Origin: Anaerobranca gottschalkii DSM 13577
GTDB taxonomy: Bacteria > Bacillota > Proteinivoracia > Proteinivoracales > Proteinivoracaceae
Direction: 5' to 3'
DNA length: 48,670 bases
NCBI RefSeq assembly: GCF_900111575.1
Contig: NZ_FOIF01000010.1
Span: 1-48,670 of the forward strand
How positions within the stretch are numbered: the first letter of the stretch is position 1; each line of letters opens with the position of its first letter. Positions 26,234 through 36,417 of the stretch are shown piece by piece. The notes below the pieces were generated by a model, which worked only from the letters and a program-made list of their open reading frames with translations, was not told where the DNA came from and ran no database searches. A program made the translations under genes and the position numbers.

Positions 26234-26284
26234 AATTTAATGGCATGCTTTATCTTATTTAAAAGATAAGGCATGCCTTAAATT
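26234..26284. repeat. Long imperfect hairpin between the beta-propeller lipoprotein gene and glgB
   Basis: Three stem blocks stack: aatttaa/ttaaatt, ggcatgc/gcatgcc and tttatctt/aagataag (one G-T), with one bulged T and a six-base loop, about 22 pairs in all. No T-run follows on either strand, so it is not a standard terminator. It could be a terminator variant, an RNA-processing site or an operator. Confidence 0.6.
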
Positions 26285-26331
26285 CAATTTACATATATAT
26301 AATAATATATTTTTTCGAGAGGTGATAGGAT

Positions 26332-28173
26332 ATGGAAAATATGATAAGGGCTATTAATTTATTCCATCAAGGAGAAAACTTTGAAGCATATAAATTTTTT
26401 GGTGCCCATCTTAATGGGGAAGGGGTTACCTTTACTTTATGGGCACCTAGGGCTAGAGCAGTGGAGGTTGTCGGTAATTTCAATAACTGGGATGGAAATA
26501 ACCATAAAATGAATAAAATTTCAGAGGGTGTTTGGCAAATTTTTATCCCTGGTTTAAAAGAATGGGAAATATATAAATACAAAATTTTAACAGAGGATGG
26601 AAATACGATCTTAAAAGCAGATCCCTTTGCTTTTTATTCAGAATTAAGGCCAAATACTGCCTCAGTTATAGTAAATTGGAAAAATTATCAATGGGGAGAC
26701 GGTAGATGGCAGGAAAGGAAAAATAAAATCGATGTATACCAAGGACCCCTTTCCATATATGAAGTCCATTTAGGGACTTGGAGAACTAAAAATGGTAATT
26801 TAATGAACTACCGAGAAATAGCCCATGAACTTGTTCCCTATGTTAAAGAAATGGGCTACACCCATATAGAACTTATGCCGGTAATGGAACATCCCTTTGA
26901 TGGTTCTTGGGGTTATCAAGTAACTGGTTTTTTCAGTCCTACCAGTAGGTATGGTTCAATTAAAGACTTAAAATATTTTATCGACTACTGTCATCAAAAT
27001 GAACTTGGTGTAATTTTAGATTGGGTACCTAGCCATTTTTGTCGGGATGACCATGGATTAAGGATGTTTGATGGTAGCCCTTGTTTTGAAAATGAAAATC
27101 CGAAAAAGGCAGATAACCCTCAATGGGGAACTAGTAATTTTGATTATGGAAAAGGAGAAGTTGTAAGTTTTCTGATATCCAATGCCCTTTATTGGTTAAA
27201 AGAATTTCACGCCGATGGTTTAAGGGTTGATGCTGTAGCTAATATACTTTACTTAGATTTTTGCAAGGGTCCCCAAGATTTTATTCCCAATAAATATGGG
27301 TCCAATGAAAACCTAGAAGGAATAGAGTTTTTAAAAAAATTAAACACAGTGGTTAAAAACCACAGTCCCAATAGTTTAATGATAGCTGAGGATTCTTCCA
27401 CTTTCCCTAAAGTTACAGGTACTGTTGAAGAAGGGGGATTAGGTTTTACATACAAATGGAACCTTGGATGGATGAATGATACATTAAATTATATGGCCCA
27501 TCCTTGGCCAAGGAAGGCTGAAAAACATCATCAAATGACCTTTTCTCTAACTTACAGTTTTTTTGAGAAATTTCTTTTGCCTTTATCCCATGACGAAGTT
27601 GTCCATTGTAAAAAATCCTTGATCGATAAAATGGATGGAGATTATTGGCAAAAATTTGCCGCTCTTAGGACATATTATGGTTTTCAATACACCCATCCAG
27701 GGAAAAAACTATTATTTATGGGGGGAGAATTTGGGCAATTTATTGAATGGCGAGATTACGAAGAATTGGAATGGCATTTACTAAGGTTTGACCTCCATAG
27801 AAAACTACAAATTTATGTTAAAGATTTAAACCATTTTTACCAAAAGGAAAAAACCCTTTGGGAATTAGATTACGGATGGGATGGTTTTCAATGGCTAGAG
27901 GCTGATGACAAAGAAAACAGTATTTATGTTTATCAAAGAAGGGATTTGGAAGGAAATGTTTTAGTGGTCATCTGTAACTTTACCCCTATAGTACACCATA
28001 GTTACAGTTTTGGAGTAATAACTAATGGAGTATATGAAGAAGAATTTAATAGTGATTTAGAGAAATATGGAGGATCAAACTTATATAATGGTATTCCCCT
28101 TACTACTTCAAATAACATTTTGACTGCCTTGATACCACCACTTGCCATTATTTGTTTAAAGTTGAAAAAATAG
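26332..28173 (+). CDS. glgB: 1,4-alpha-glucan branching enzyme
   Basis: This 613-residue GH13 enzyme makes alpha-1,6 branches in glycogen. Residues 15-110 are the CBM48 domain. The catalytic barrel has GSWGYQVTGFFSPTSRYG, the nucleophile Asp300 in GLRVDAVANI, the acid Glu353 in MIAEDSS, and the stabilising Asp421 in PLSHDEVVH. The length fits the short-N-terminal form of the enzyme. No glgA, glgC or glgP lies nearby, so glgB stands alone here. The ATG follows gagaggtgatagga. The enzyme has been studied from Anaerobranca, but I cannot compare the sequences here. Confidence 0.95.
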   Translation: MENMIRAINLFHQGENFEAYKFFGAHLNGEGVTFTLWAPRARAVEVVGNFNNWDGNNHKMNKISEGVWQIFIPGLKEWEIYKYKILTEDGNTILKADPFAFYSELRPNTASVIVNWKNYQWGDGRWQERKNKIDVYQGPLSIYEVHLGTWRTKNGNLMNYREIAHELVPYVKEMGYTHIELMPVMEHPFDGSWGYQVTGFFSPTSRYGSIKDLKYFIDYCHQNELGVILDWVPSHFCRDDHGLRMFDGSPCFENENPKKADNPQWGTSNFDYGKGEVVSFLISNALYWLKEFHADGLRVDAVANILYLDFCKGPQDFIPNKYGSNENLEGIEFLKKLNTVVKNHSPNSLMIAEDSSTFPKVTGTVEEGGLGFTYKWNLGWMNDTLNYMAHPWPRKAEKHHQMTFSLTYSFFEKFLLPLSHDEVVHCKKSLIDKMDGDYWQKFAALRTYYGFQYTHPGKKLLFMGGEFGQFIEWRDYEELEWHLLRFDLHRKLQIYVKDLNHFYQKEKTLWELDYGWDGFQWLEADDKENSIYVYQRRDLEGNVLVVICNFTPIVHHSYSFGVITNGVYEEEFNSDLEKYGGSNLYNGIPLTTSNNILTALIPPLAIICLKLKK

Positions 28174-28285
28174 CATTACTCAGTTTCGGTATAAAAAAAT
28201 TTCGAGAATAGATTAATTTGATGCAGGAAAATTTAAAAAATTGTAGAATATTACAGTGGTATTTTATTAGTAGGGGTGTATCACA

Positions 28286-30454
28286 GTGGAAATAAGTGAA
28301 TCAAAAATTAAAAGATGTTGGAAAAATTATTATCTTTTTTTAATTGTAGTTTATATTCTTATATTTTCTCTAACTATAAATTTTATTTACAGGGGGTTAG
28401 ATTCTAGGGAAAGGCATATAGAATACATAGTGGCATTAGATTTATATAAATTAACTTGGGATGAAATAAATTTGAATGTCAAGAATTATATTATACAACA
28501 AGACCATAAATTTTTAGAAGTATACAATTATATTATAGATAACGATAAAGATATAGAACTGATAAAAAAACTATTAGATTTAGGTTTAACTAATGATGAA
28601 GAAATATTAGTTGAAGAGTTAATCTATCTAGGCAATCAACTAAAAGTCTTAAATAACCAGGCAATTGAAGAAGTTGAGGAAGCAAATTCAATAAATAAGT
28701 CTCCAGGGTTAGTACCAGTACAAGTAAATTTCCCAAATATGACAATTTTTACGAAAGAGTATCTCTATATATTAGAACAACATAGGGAAAAAATGATTCA
28801 ATTAAAAAACTCCGTTGAGACAAGAATGATAGAACAAACAAATAAAAGACTTCTTTATTTAAAAATTTTTTCTTATCCTATTATCGCAATAGCATCAATT
28901 CTCCCTGCATTTATAGCATACCACTATCAAAAAACGAAAAAATTTAATGAAAGATTACAAATAGAGAAAGGATTGCAATCAATTACTTTAGAAAATATCG
29001 GTGATGGAGTAATTGCAGTAGATAAAGCTGGATTAATTACCATTTTTAATCCGGCAGCCCAATCAATTACTGGTTATACTTCAGCTGAAGCTATAGGTAA
29101 GCCTATAAACGAAATAATAAAACATAAAGAGAAAAATAAACATTTTTGTAATGTATTTGTTGAAGGGATCGGTTGTGAAGAAAAAGATGATACTAGAAGA
29201 TTTTGGATAGTGGATAAATCAGGGAAAGAAAAATATATAACTAAAATTTGCCGGCAAATTAACAATGAAAGTAGTCCAATAAATATTGTATTTACAATTA
29301 GAGACATTACAGAAAAAGTTCTAATGGATAGGGAAAAGGAGCTAAGCCAAAGATTAAATTCTTTAGGTCGTTTGGCAGGTGGAATAGCCCATGATTTTAA
29401 TAACTCCTTAACCATTTTAGGAGGAAATATTGATCTTTTTACCCTTTATTTAAAATCAGAGAACACCACAAAGTTATTACCTATATTAAACAACTTAGGG
29501 GGAGAAGTTAAGAGGGCAAAACAGCTCACTAGTAAACTTTTAACCTTTGCCAGGGGTGGCATGCCCATAAAGGAACCCTATAATTTAGAAGTAATGGTTA
29601 AAGAAGGAATGGATAGAGCATTAAAGGATAGTAAGATTATACCAGTTTTTCAAAATGATAATAAAGATTTGCTAATAAATGCTGATTCCGCCCAGATGAT
29701 AGAGGTTTTTGAAAATATTATAAAAAATGCCAAAGAAGCTATGAACCCTGAAACAGATACTTTATGGATAGAAATTTCTCAAATTGAAATCGAAGAAAAT
29801 AAAGAATATTTAACTTCAGGAAAATATGGTTTGATTACTATAAAAAATGATGGTGAAGAAATTCCTGAAGATGTTTTACCTAATATTTTTGATCCATATT
29901 TTAGTACTAAAGGAAATGAAGGTTTAGGTTTATCAACTTGTTATTCTATAATTAAAAACCACGGTGGATATATTCGGGTACAATCAAATGAAAATTATAC
30001 TGTATTTTATATTTATTTACCAATAATAGAAGAAAAAAGGGAAGAAATTGTCCAATCTTCCACTATTGAAAAAGAAAACCTCTCTATCTTGGTAATGGAT
30101 GATGAAAAAAGTATTAGAGAAGTCTGTGAAAATTTACTAATAGAACTTGGACACAGGGTAGAGACAGTAGAAAATGGTGAGATGGCTATTGAAAAATATC
30201 GAATAAAATGGGAAGAAAATGATCCCTATGATTTGCTAATCTTAGATTTATATATAGTAAATGGTTTAGGTGGTAAAGAGACTTTAAAGGAAATATTAAA
30301 AATAAACCCTCAAGCCAAAGCTGTTGTTTCTAGTGGATATAGTGATGATGGGGTTATGGCAAATTATCAAGAATACGGATTTATAGGGGTTTTACGAAAA
30401 CCTTATGATTATCAAAAATTAAAGGACTTAATTATTAAAATTCCATTAACATAA
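28286..30454 (+). CDS. Membrane hybrid sensor histidine kinase with receiver domain
   Basis: This 722-residue protein begins at a GTG. Membrane segments at about 15-36 and 192-213 enclose a helical sensor of about 155 residues with no family I can name. A PAS domain (about 228-345) has NIGDGVIAVDKAGLITIFNPAAQSITG. The HisKA block has His369 in GGIAHDFNNSLT. The HATPase has the N-box ENIIKNAKEA and the G-box GNEGLGLSTCYSIIKNHGG. A C-terminal receiver (about 599-720) has Asp605/Asp606, the phospho-acceptor Asp654 in LILDLYI, and Lys705. All phosphotransfer residues are present. No response regulator or phosphotransfer gene is adjacent, so its target is unknown. Confidence 0.92.
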   Translation: MEISESKIKRCWKNYYLFLIVVYILIFSLTINFIYRGLDSRERHIEYIVALDLYKLTWDEINLNVKNYIIQQDHKFLEVYNYIIDNDKDIELIKKLLDLGLTNDEEILVEELIYLGNQLKVLNNQAIEEVEEANSINKSPGLVPVQVNFPNMTIFTKEYLYILEQHREKMIQLKNSVETRMIEQTNKRLLYLKIFSYPIIAIASILPAFIAYHYQKTKKFNERLQIEKGLQSITLENIGDGVIAVDKAGLITIFNPAAQSITGYTSAEAIGKPINEIIKHKEKNKHFCNVFVEGIGCEEKDDTRRFWIVDKSGKEKYITKICRQINNESSPINIVFTIRDITEKVLMDREKELSQRLNSLGRLAGGIAHDFNNSLTILGGNIDLFTLYLKSENTTKLLPILNNLGGEVKRAKQLTSKLLTFARGGMPIKEPYNLEVMVKEGMDRALKDSKIIPVFQNDNKDLLINADSAQMIEVFENIIKNAKEAMNPETDTLWIEISQIEIEENKEYLTSGKYGLITIKNDGEEIPEDVLPNIFDPYFSTKGNEGLGLSTCYSIIKNHGGYIRVQSNENYTVFYIYLPIIEEKREEIVQSSTIEKENLSILVMDDEKSIREVCENLLIELGHRVETVENGEMAIEKYRIKWEENDPYDLLILDLYIVNGLGGKETLKEILKINPQAKAVVSSGYSDDGVMANYQEYGFIGVLRKPYDYQKLKDLIIKIPLT

Positions 30455-30456
30455 TA

Positions 30457-31616
<1,160 letters not shown>

Positions 31617-31635
31617 TTTTGGGGGAGGAATTAAC

Positions 31636-32658
31636 TTGAAAAGAAATACAAAAAACAAAAATAATAAGAAGAAAATTATCTTAATTATTATAGCAGCTCT
31701 ATTAATACCTTTTTTGATTTACGGAGGCTCTTTTGCATATAGGCTATATAGTCTTTACAGTTCAATTTATCAACCCATCGATGATGAAGATTTTGAACCA
31801 ATAGATCCTAATGATTTACTAGATGATGAAGAAATAGATGGGGAAGATGTACCACTAGACCAAGTGGAAAAATATAAATATGAAGATGACAAATATTATA
31901 ACAAAGAGCGTTCACCTAAAGATCCTAATAAACTCAATATCCTCCTCATCGGTGTAGATTCTAGAACCATTGGAGGAGTTGGTAGAGCTGATTCTATCAT
32001 GGTGGTACAGTATAACAAAAGCACAAAAAAATCTGCAATTCTTTCCATACCTAGAGATACCTTTGTAAGAATACCGGGAAGAGGATACGATAAAATAAAC
32101 CATTCCTTTGCTTTTGGTCGAACAAGGCTTCTAAAAGAAACAGTGGAGAACTACTTGGACATCCACATCGATCACTATGTCCAAGTAGATATGCAAAGCT
32201 TTGTTAAAGCAGTGGATACCATTGGTGGTATAACTGTTAATGTACCAGAAGATATGATTGATTATAATGATAACGTACTTTTTAGAAAAGGAACCCATCA
32301 CATGAATGGGGAACAAGTATTGAGATATGTAGGTGCCCGTAAACTAAAATCTGGTGGTGGTAGTGACTTTGGCCGTATTCGCCGCCAACAACAGGTTATA
32401 GCTATAATTTTGAATAAAATTATAAAGGAATACTCTTTAAATCAAACTTTAAAGGTAATGGAAGATATTAGTCCTTATATCAGGACAGACATTACTCCGA
32501 TGACGGTAATAAACAACTGGTCAGCCTTTACCAGTTTAAATGTAAATGAGATAAAGATGGAAACACTAACAGGAACAGGGTTTATCCACAATAGAGTATT
32601 TTATCTCCGTATCCCTGTTTCTGAAGCTAGGGAAAAAATGGCTAATTTAACAGAGTAA
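31636..32658 (+). CDS. LytR-CpsA-Psr (LCP) family glycopolymer ligase
   Basis: This 340-residue protein has a short basic N-terminus, one membrane segment (about 13-35, IILIIIAALLIPFLIYGGSFAY), an acidic linker (IDDEDFEPIDPNDLLDDEE region) and an extracellular LCP domain: LNILLIGVDSR, GRADSIMVVQYN, LSIPRDTFVRIPGRGYDKINHSFAFG and the phosphate-binding GGSDFGRIRRQQQ. LCP enzymes attach teichoic acids or capsular polysaccharides to peptidoglycan. I chose the TTG at 31636, six bases after gggggagg. An upstream in-frame TTG at 31597 lies before the ribosome site. It precedes polysaccharide genes, which fits the role. Confidence 0.92.
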   Translation: MKRNTKNKNNKKKIILIIIAALLIPFLIYGGSFAYRLYSLYSSIYQPIDDEDFEPIDPNDLLDDEEIDGEDVPLDQVEKYKYEDDKYYNKERSPKDPNKLNILLIGVDSRTIGGVGRADSIMVVQYNKSTKKSAILSIPRDTFVRIPGRGYDKINHSFAFGRTRLLKETVENYLDIHIDHYVQVDMQSFVKAVDTIGGITVNVPEDMIDYNDNVLFRKGTHHMNGEQVLRYVGARKLKSGGGSDFGRIRRQQQVIAIILNKIIKEYSLNQTLKVMEDISPYIRTDITPMTVINNWSAFTSLNVNEIKMETLTGTGFIHNRVFYLRIPVSEAREKMANLTE

Positions 32659-32665
32659 GCTTTTT

Positions 32666-32695
32666 ACAGTAGCTCTATAGCTACTGTTCTTTTTT
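32666..32695 (+). terminator. Terminator after the LCP gene
   Basis: The 9-bp stem acagtagct/agctactgt with loop ctat is followed by tctttttt. Confidence 0.9.
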
Positions 32696-32761
32696 GGTAT
32701 TTGTTATAAATAAATTTGTGATATAATTTATAATTATTTTAATAAAAAGAGGGGTTTATTA

Positions 32762-33223
32762 ATGACTGATAAATTGAAGGTAATAATTGCTTGGTTATTA
32801 GTTTTTATTTGGATGGCTATAATCTTTTACTTTTCCAGTCAACAGGGTGAAGAATCCTCTGAATTAAGCTCAGGATTAGTTCAAGTAGTTGTTGAGATTA
32901 CAGAAAAATTAGTACCTAACACGGTAAATAGGCTAGATTATAACACTCTTCATCATTTCATAAGGAAACAAGGTCATTTTTTCATCTATTTTATTTTAGG
33001 GATATTGACTAGCAATGCTTTAACATTATCTAGAGTAAAGGGACAAAAAAATATTTGGCTGTCACTGTCAGTATGTGTTATTTATGCTATAACAGATGAA
33101 GTTCATCAAGTATTCGTTCCAGGCCGAAGTGGAGAAGTTAGGGATGTTTTGATAGATAGTATTGGAGCTTTTGCAGGAATTGTCATATACAGAAATTTAA
33201 GGTTTTTAAAAAAAGGATTTTAA
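32762..33223 (+). CDS. VanZ family membrane protein
   Basis: This 153-residue protein has four membrane segments and the VanZ signatures: FYFSSQQGEES after the first helix, KQGHFFIYFILG in the second region, and DEVHQVFVPGRSGEVRDVLIDSIGAFAG near the end. VanZ proteins give low-level teicoplanin resistance in enterococci. In most bacteria they are of unknown function in the cell envelope. The ATG follows aaagagggg. A terminator lies before it and a 312-base gap after it, so it is probably transcribed alone. Confidence 0.9.
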   Translation: MTDKLKVIIAWLLVFIWMAIIFYFSSQQGEESSELSSGLVQVVVEITEKLVPNTVNRLDYNTLHHFIRKQGHFFIYFILGILTSNALTLSRVKGQKNIWLSLSVCVIYAITDEVHQVFVPGRSGEVRDVLIDSIGAFAGIVIYRNLRFLKKGF

Positions 33224-33535
33224 AGTTATAGCTAAGTTAACTTAGAAAATTTTTAAATCCATTTTTTGACGGATTATTTTTTTCTGTTTTTGCAGGAAAG
33301 GAAGGGATTTTGTCGAATTTATATTTAGTTATTATTCTAAGATTAGAACATAAGGGAAAAATTCTAATAAGTTGGTGTATATAAAACCTGTAAAAGTAAG
33401 AGTTAATAAGTACTTTTGTTGAAAAAAGTTGATAAAATAATCTTGTAATATAGGACTTTAGTTGATAAAATTGAACTTAGGTTAAACTTTGTTTAATTTG
33501 TTAATGGAAATATATTATTTTAGGAGGAGGTTAAT
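33224..33535. other. 312-base intergenic region upstream of the surface-polysaccharide genes
   Basis: The gap is AT-rich. I see no open frame, tRNA or strong terminator. TTTTGTCGAATT at 33309-33320 contains a Spo0A-box-like core. Promoter-like pairs occur (TTGTTG with TAATCT around 33417-33445), but none is convincing. The far end has the taggaggagg ribosome site of the next gene. A long leader or several regulatory sites could fit the space. Confidence 0.5.
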
Positions 33536-35449
33536 TTGGAAACAGTAGTTTATACAGTCAATGAAGGTCTAAAAAAATTAGTTAAAACTTTGTTAACTAC
33601 ATTAGATAATTTAACAGTTGTTCAAAGAAAGATAACTTTAGTTATTATTGATATTATACTAATTCAATTTTCATTAATATTAGCTTTGTATTTAAAATAC
33701 GGTGGTGGATTTACCTTATCTAGATTATCTACCTTTTTCCTTTACTCAGCGATTGTTACAACTATAATGATAGCATCTTTATATATCAACAACATATATA
33801 ATAGTTTATGGAGATTTGCTAGTATAGAAGAGTTAATTTTAGTTTTTAAAGGAACTACATTAGGTACGATAGTTATAGGAATAATAGGAAGCTTATCTTA
33901 TCTAAATTTTGAAGTAACATTAGTTATGATTTTTTACCTTTTAAATATGGCCTTTATTGGAGGATCTAGATTTTCTTATAGACTTTTAAGAAGAGCTTTT
34001 CAATCATATAAAAAAGATTGCCTGCCACCTACTAGGGTAATGGTAATTGGAGGTGGTGAAGCAGGGGCAATGCTAATAAAAGAATTATTACATAGTAGAG
34101 AAATTAATAAAAGACCAATAGCTATAATAGACGATAATCCTTGTAAAAAAAGTTGCTTAATTCATGGTATACCAGTAGTAGGGGACAGAAATGAAATCAC
34201 TTCTAAAGCTAAAGAATTGGCCATTGATGAGATTATAGTTGCGATACCATCAGCCAATAAAAAAGAACTTAAAGAAATCCTTAACTTGTGTAAACAGACG
34301 AAATGTAAGATAAAAACATTACCTGGAATTTATGAAATAGTAGATGGTAAAGTAAGTGTAAGCCATATTAGAGATGTAGAGATAGAAGACTTACTAGGTA
34401 GAGAACCTGTAAGTGTTGATTTAAAAGAAATCAGTGGTTATTTAAAAGATCAAGTTGTATTGGTAACAGGGGGCGGTGGGTCAATTGGCTCAGAACTCTG
34501 TCGACAAATAGCTTCCTTTGAACCTAAACAGTTAATTATTTTAGATATTTACGAAAACAATGCCTATGAAATTCAACAAGAGCTTATTAGGAAATATAAC
34601 AACAAAATTAATTTAGAGGTTATAATCGCTTCTATTAGAGATAAAAAGAGGATGGAATATATTTTCCAAACCTTTAGACCACAAATAGTATTCCATGCCG
34701 CTGCCCATAAACACGTACCTCTTATGGAAAAAAGCCCAACGGAAGCTATTGAAAACAACGTTTTCGGCACTTTAAATGTAGCCGAATGTGCAGATAAATT
34801 TGGTGCAAAAAGATTTATACTAATCTCAACTGATAAAGCAGTTAATCCTACAAACATTATGGGAGCGACAAAAAGATTAGCAGAAATGATTATTCAAACC
34901 TTAGATAAAAAAAGCAATACTAAATTTGCAGCTGTTCGTTTTGGTAATGTATTAGGAAGTAATGGTAGTGTGATACCTCTATTTAAAAAGCAAATAGCAG
35001 AGGGTGGACCGGTAACAGTTACACATCCAGAAATAAATCGCTATTTTATGACTATCCCGGAAGCTGTCCAACTAGTTATTCAAGCTGGGGCTATGGCTAA
35101 AGGGGGAGAAATCTTTGTATTGGATATGGGTGAACCGGTAAAAATAGTAGACCTTGCCTATGACCTAATTAAATTATCAGGTTTAGAGCCAAATGTTGAT
35201 ATAAAGATTGAGTTTACAGGATTAAGACCAGGAGAGAAACTCTATGAGGAATTACTGATGGCAGAAGAAGGACTGCAAAAAACTGAACACAATAAGATTT
35301 TTATAGGAAAACCTCTAGATCTAGATTTTAATAAACTTCACATGGAATTAACATTCTTAAGAAAAATTCTAATGGATGGAGAAGTAAATCAAATTACTCA
35401 ACTAATGACTCAAATTGTACCTACTTACAAAAGGGTAGAAGGATTGTAA
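33536..35449 (+). CDS. Membrane-bound NDP-sugar 4,6-dehydratase (CapD/PglF type)
   Basis: This 637-residue protein starts at a TTG five bases after taggaggagg. Four membrane helices (about 35-145) are followed by a first Rossmann-like domain (MVIGGGEAGAML, 168-180) and a second short-chain dehydrogenase domain with VLVTGGGGSIGSE (308-320) and STDKAVNPTNIMGATKR, where Met replaces the usual catalytic Tyr, as is normal for this subfamily. Such enzymes dehydrate UDP-GlcNAc at carbons 4 and 6, the first step to diamino- or deoxy-sugars for capsules, O-antigen or protein glycans. The neighbouring galU and kinase-like genes support a surface-polysaccharide role. Confidence 0.9.
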   Translation: METVVYTVNEGLKKLVKTLLTTLDNLTVVQRKITLVIIDIILIQFSLILALYLKYGGGFTLSRLSTFFLYSAIVTTIMIASLYINNIYNSLWRFASIEELILVFKGTTLGTIVIGIIGSLSYLNFEVTLVMIFYLLNMAFIGGSRFSYRLLRRAFQSYKKDCLPPTRVMVIGGGEAGAMLIKELLHSREINKRPIAIIDDNPCKKSCLIHGIPVVGDRNEITSKAKELAIDEIIVAIPSANKKELKEILNLCKQTKCKIKTLPGIYEIVDGKVSVSHIRDVEIEDLLGREPVSVDLKEISGYLKDQVVLVTGGGGSIGSELCRQIASFEPKQLIILDIYENNAYEIQQELIRKYNNKINLEVIIASIRDKKRMEYIFQTFRPQIVFHAAAHKHVPLMEKSPTEAIENNVFGTLNVAECADKFGAKRFILISTDKAVNPTNIMGATKRLAEMIIQTLDKKSNTKFAAVRFGNVLGSNGSVIPLFKKQIAEGGPVTVTHPEINRYFMTIPEAVQLVIQAGAMAKGGEIFVLDMGEPVKIVDLAYDLIKLSGLEPNVDIKIEFTGLRPGEKLYEELLMAEEGLQKTEHNKIFIGKPLDLDFNKLHMELTFLRKILMDGEVNQITQLMTQIVPTYKRVEGL

Positions 35450-35491
35450 ATATTATATCTATATAAAAAGACGTAAAGAAAGGGGCTAAGA

Positions 35492-36406
35492 ATGATGAGT
35501 GTCCGTAAAGCAATTATACCAGCTGCAGGTTTAGGTACCCGTTTTTTACCTGCAACAAAGGCTCAGCCTAAAGAAATGCTGCCTATAGTTGATAAACCAA
35601 CTCTGCAGTATATCATAGAAGAGGCTGTCCAATCGGGAATTGAAGAAATTTTGATTATAACAGGAAGAAATAAAAAAAGTATAGAGGATCATTTTGATAA
35701 ATCAGTAGAACTGGAGTTAGAACTTGAAAGTAAAGGAAAACATGATTTATTAGAAGAAGTTAGAAGAATTTCAGATATGGTTAATATTCACTACATACGA
35801 CAAAAAGAACCAAAGGGTCTTGGTCATGCAATTTATTGTGCTAAGAGTTTTATTGGAAATGAACCCTTTGCTGTTTTATTAGGGGATGATATCGTTTACC
35901 ATCCAGAAAAACCTTGTTTAAAACAAGTGATTGAAGCTTATGAAGAATATAAAACTACAATTTTAGGGGTACAGGAAGTAGCTAGAGAAGATGTCAACAA
36001 ATATGGCATCATCGATGGAAAACATATAGAAGATAGAGTTTATAAAGTAAAAGATTTAGTGGAAAAACCTACTGTAGAAGAAGCTCCCTCTAATGTAGCT
36101 ATTTTAGGAAGATACATAATTAGTCCTGCAATCTTTGGAATACTAGAACATACAAAGCCGGGAAAAGGTGGAGAAATTCAACTTACTGATGCATTAAAGG
36201 AGTTAGCTCAAAAAGAAGCAATGTACGCTTATAATTTTGAAGGTAGAAGGTATGATGTTGGAGATAAATTAGGCTTTCTAGAAGCTACAGTAGATTTTGC
36301 CTTAAGGCGTGACGACTTAAGGGAAGGTTTCTTAAAATATCTTTTGACAAAGGTTAAAATTATTAATAAAACAGTTTTTGAAGAAGTAGCAATAAGTGAT
36401 AATTAG
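35492..36406 (+). CDS. galU: UTP-glucose-1-phosphate uridylyltransferase
   Basis: This 304-residue nucleotidyltransferase makes UDP-glucose. The signature PAAGLGTRFLPATKAQPKEMLPI binds the nucleotide, and LLGDDI, YGIIDGK and LVEKP are also typical. Two ATG codons occur in a row at 35492. Either may be used after gaaagggg. It follows the dehydratase by 42 bases and precedes the kinase-like gene by 11, so all three are one operon. Its UDP-glucose can also enter the Leloir pathway encoded by the gal genes at 42435-48366. Confidence 0.96.
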   Translation: MMSVRKAIIPAAGLGTRFLPATKAQPKEMLPIVDKPTLQYIIEEAVQSGIEEILIITGRNKKSIEDHFDKSVELELELESKGKHDLLEEVRRISDMVNIHYIRQKEPKGLGHAIYCAKSFIGNEPFAVLLGDDIVYHPEKPCLKQVIEAYEEYKTTILGVQEVAREDVNKYGIIDGKHIEDRVYKVKDLVEKPTVEEAPSNVAILGRYIISPAIFGILEHTKPGKGGEIQLTDALKELAQKEAMYAYNFEGRRYDVGDKLGFLEATVDFALRRDDLREGFLKYLLTKVKIINKTVFEEVAISDN

Positions 36407-36417
36407 GAGGTTAGCCA

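Noticed and set aside
26332-28173. Glycogen operon
   Set aside because: Only glgB is present. The flanking genes are a lipoprotein and a histidine kinase, each with separate signals.
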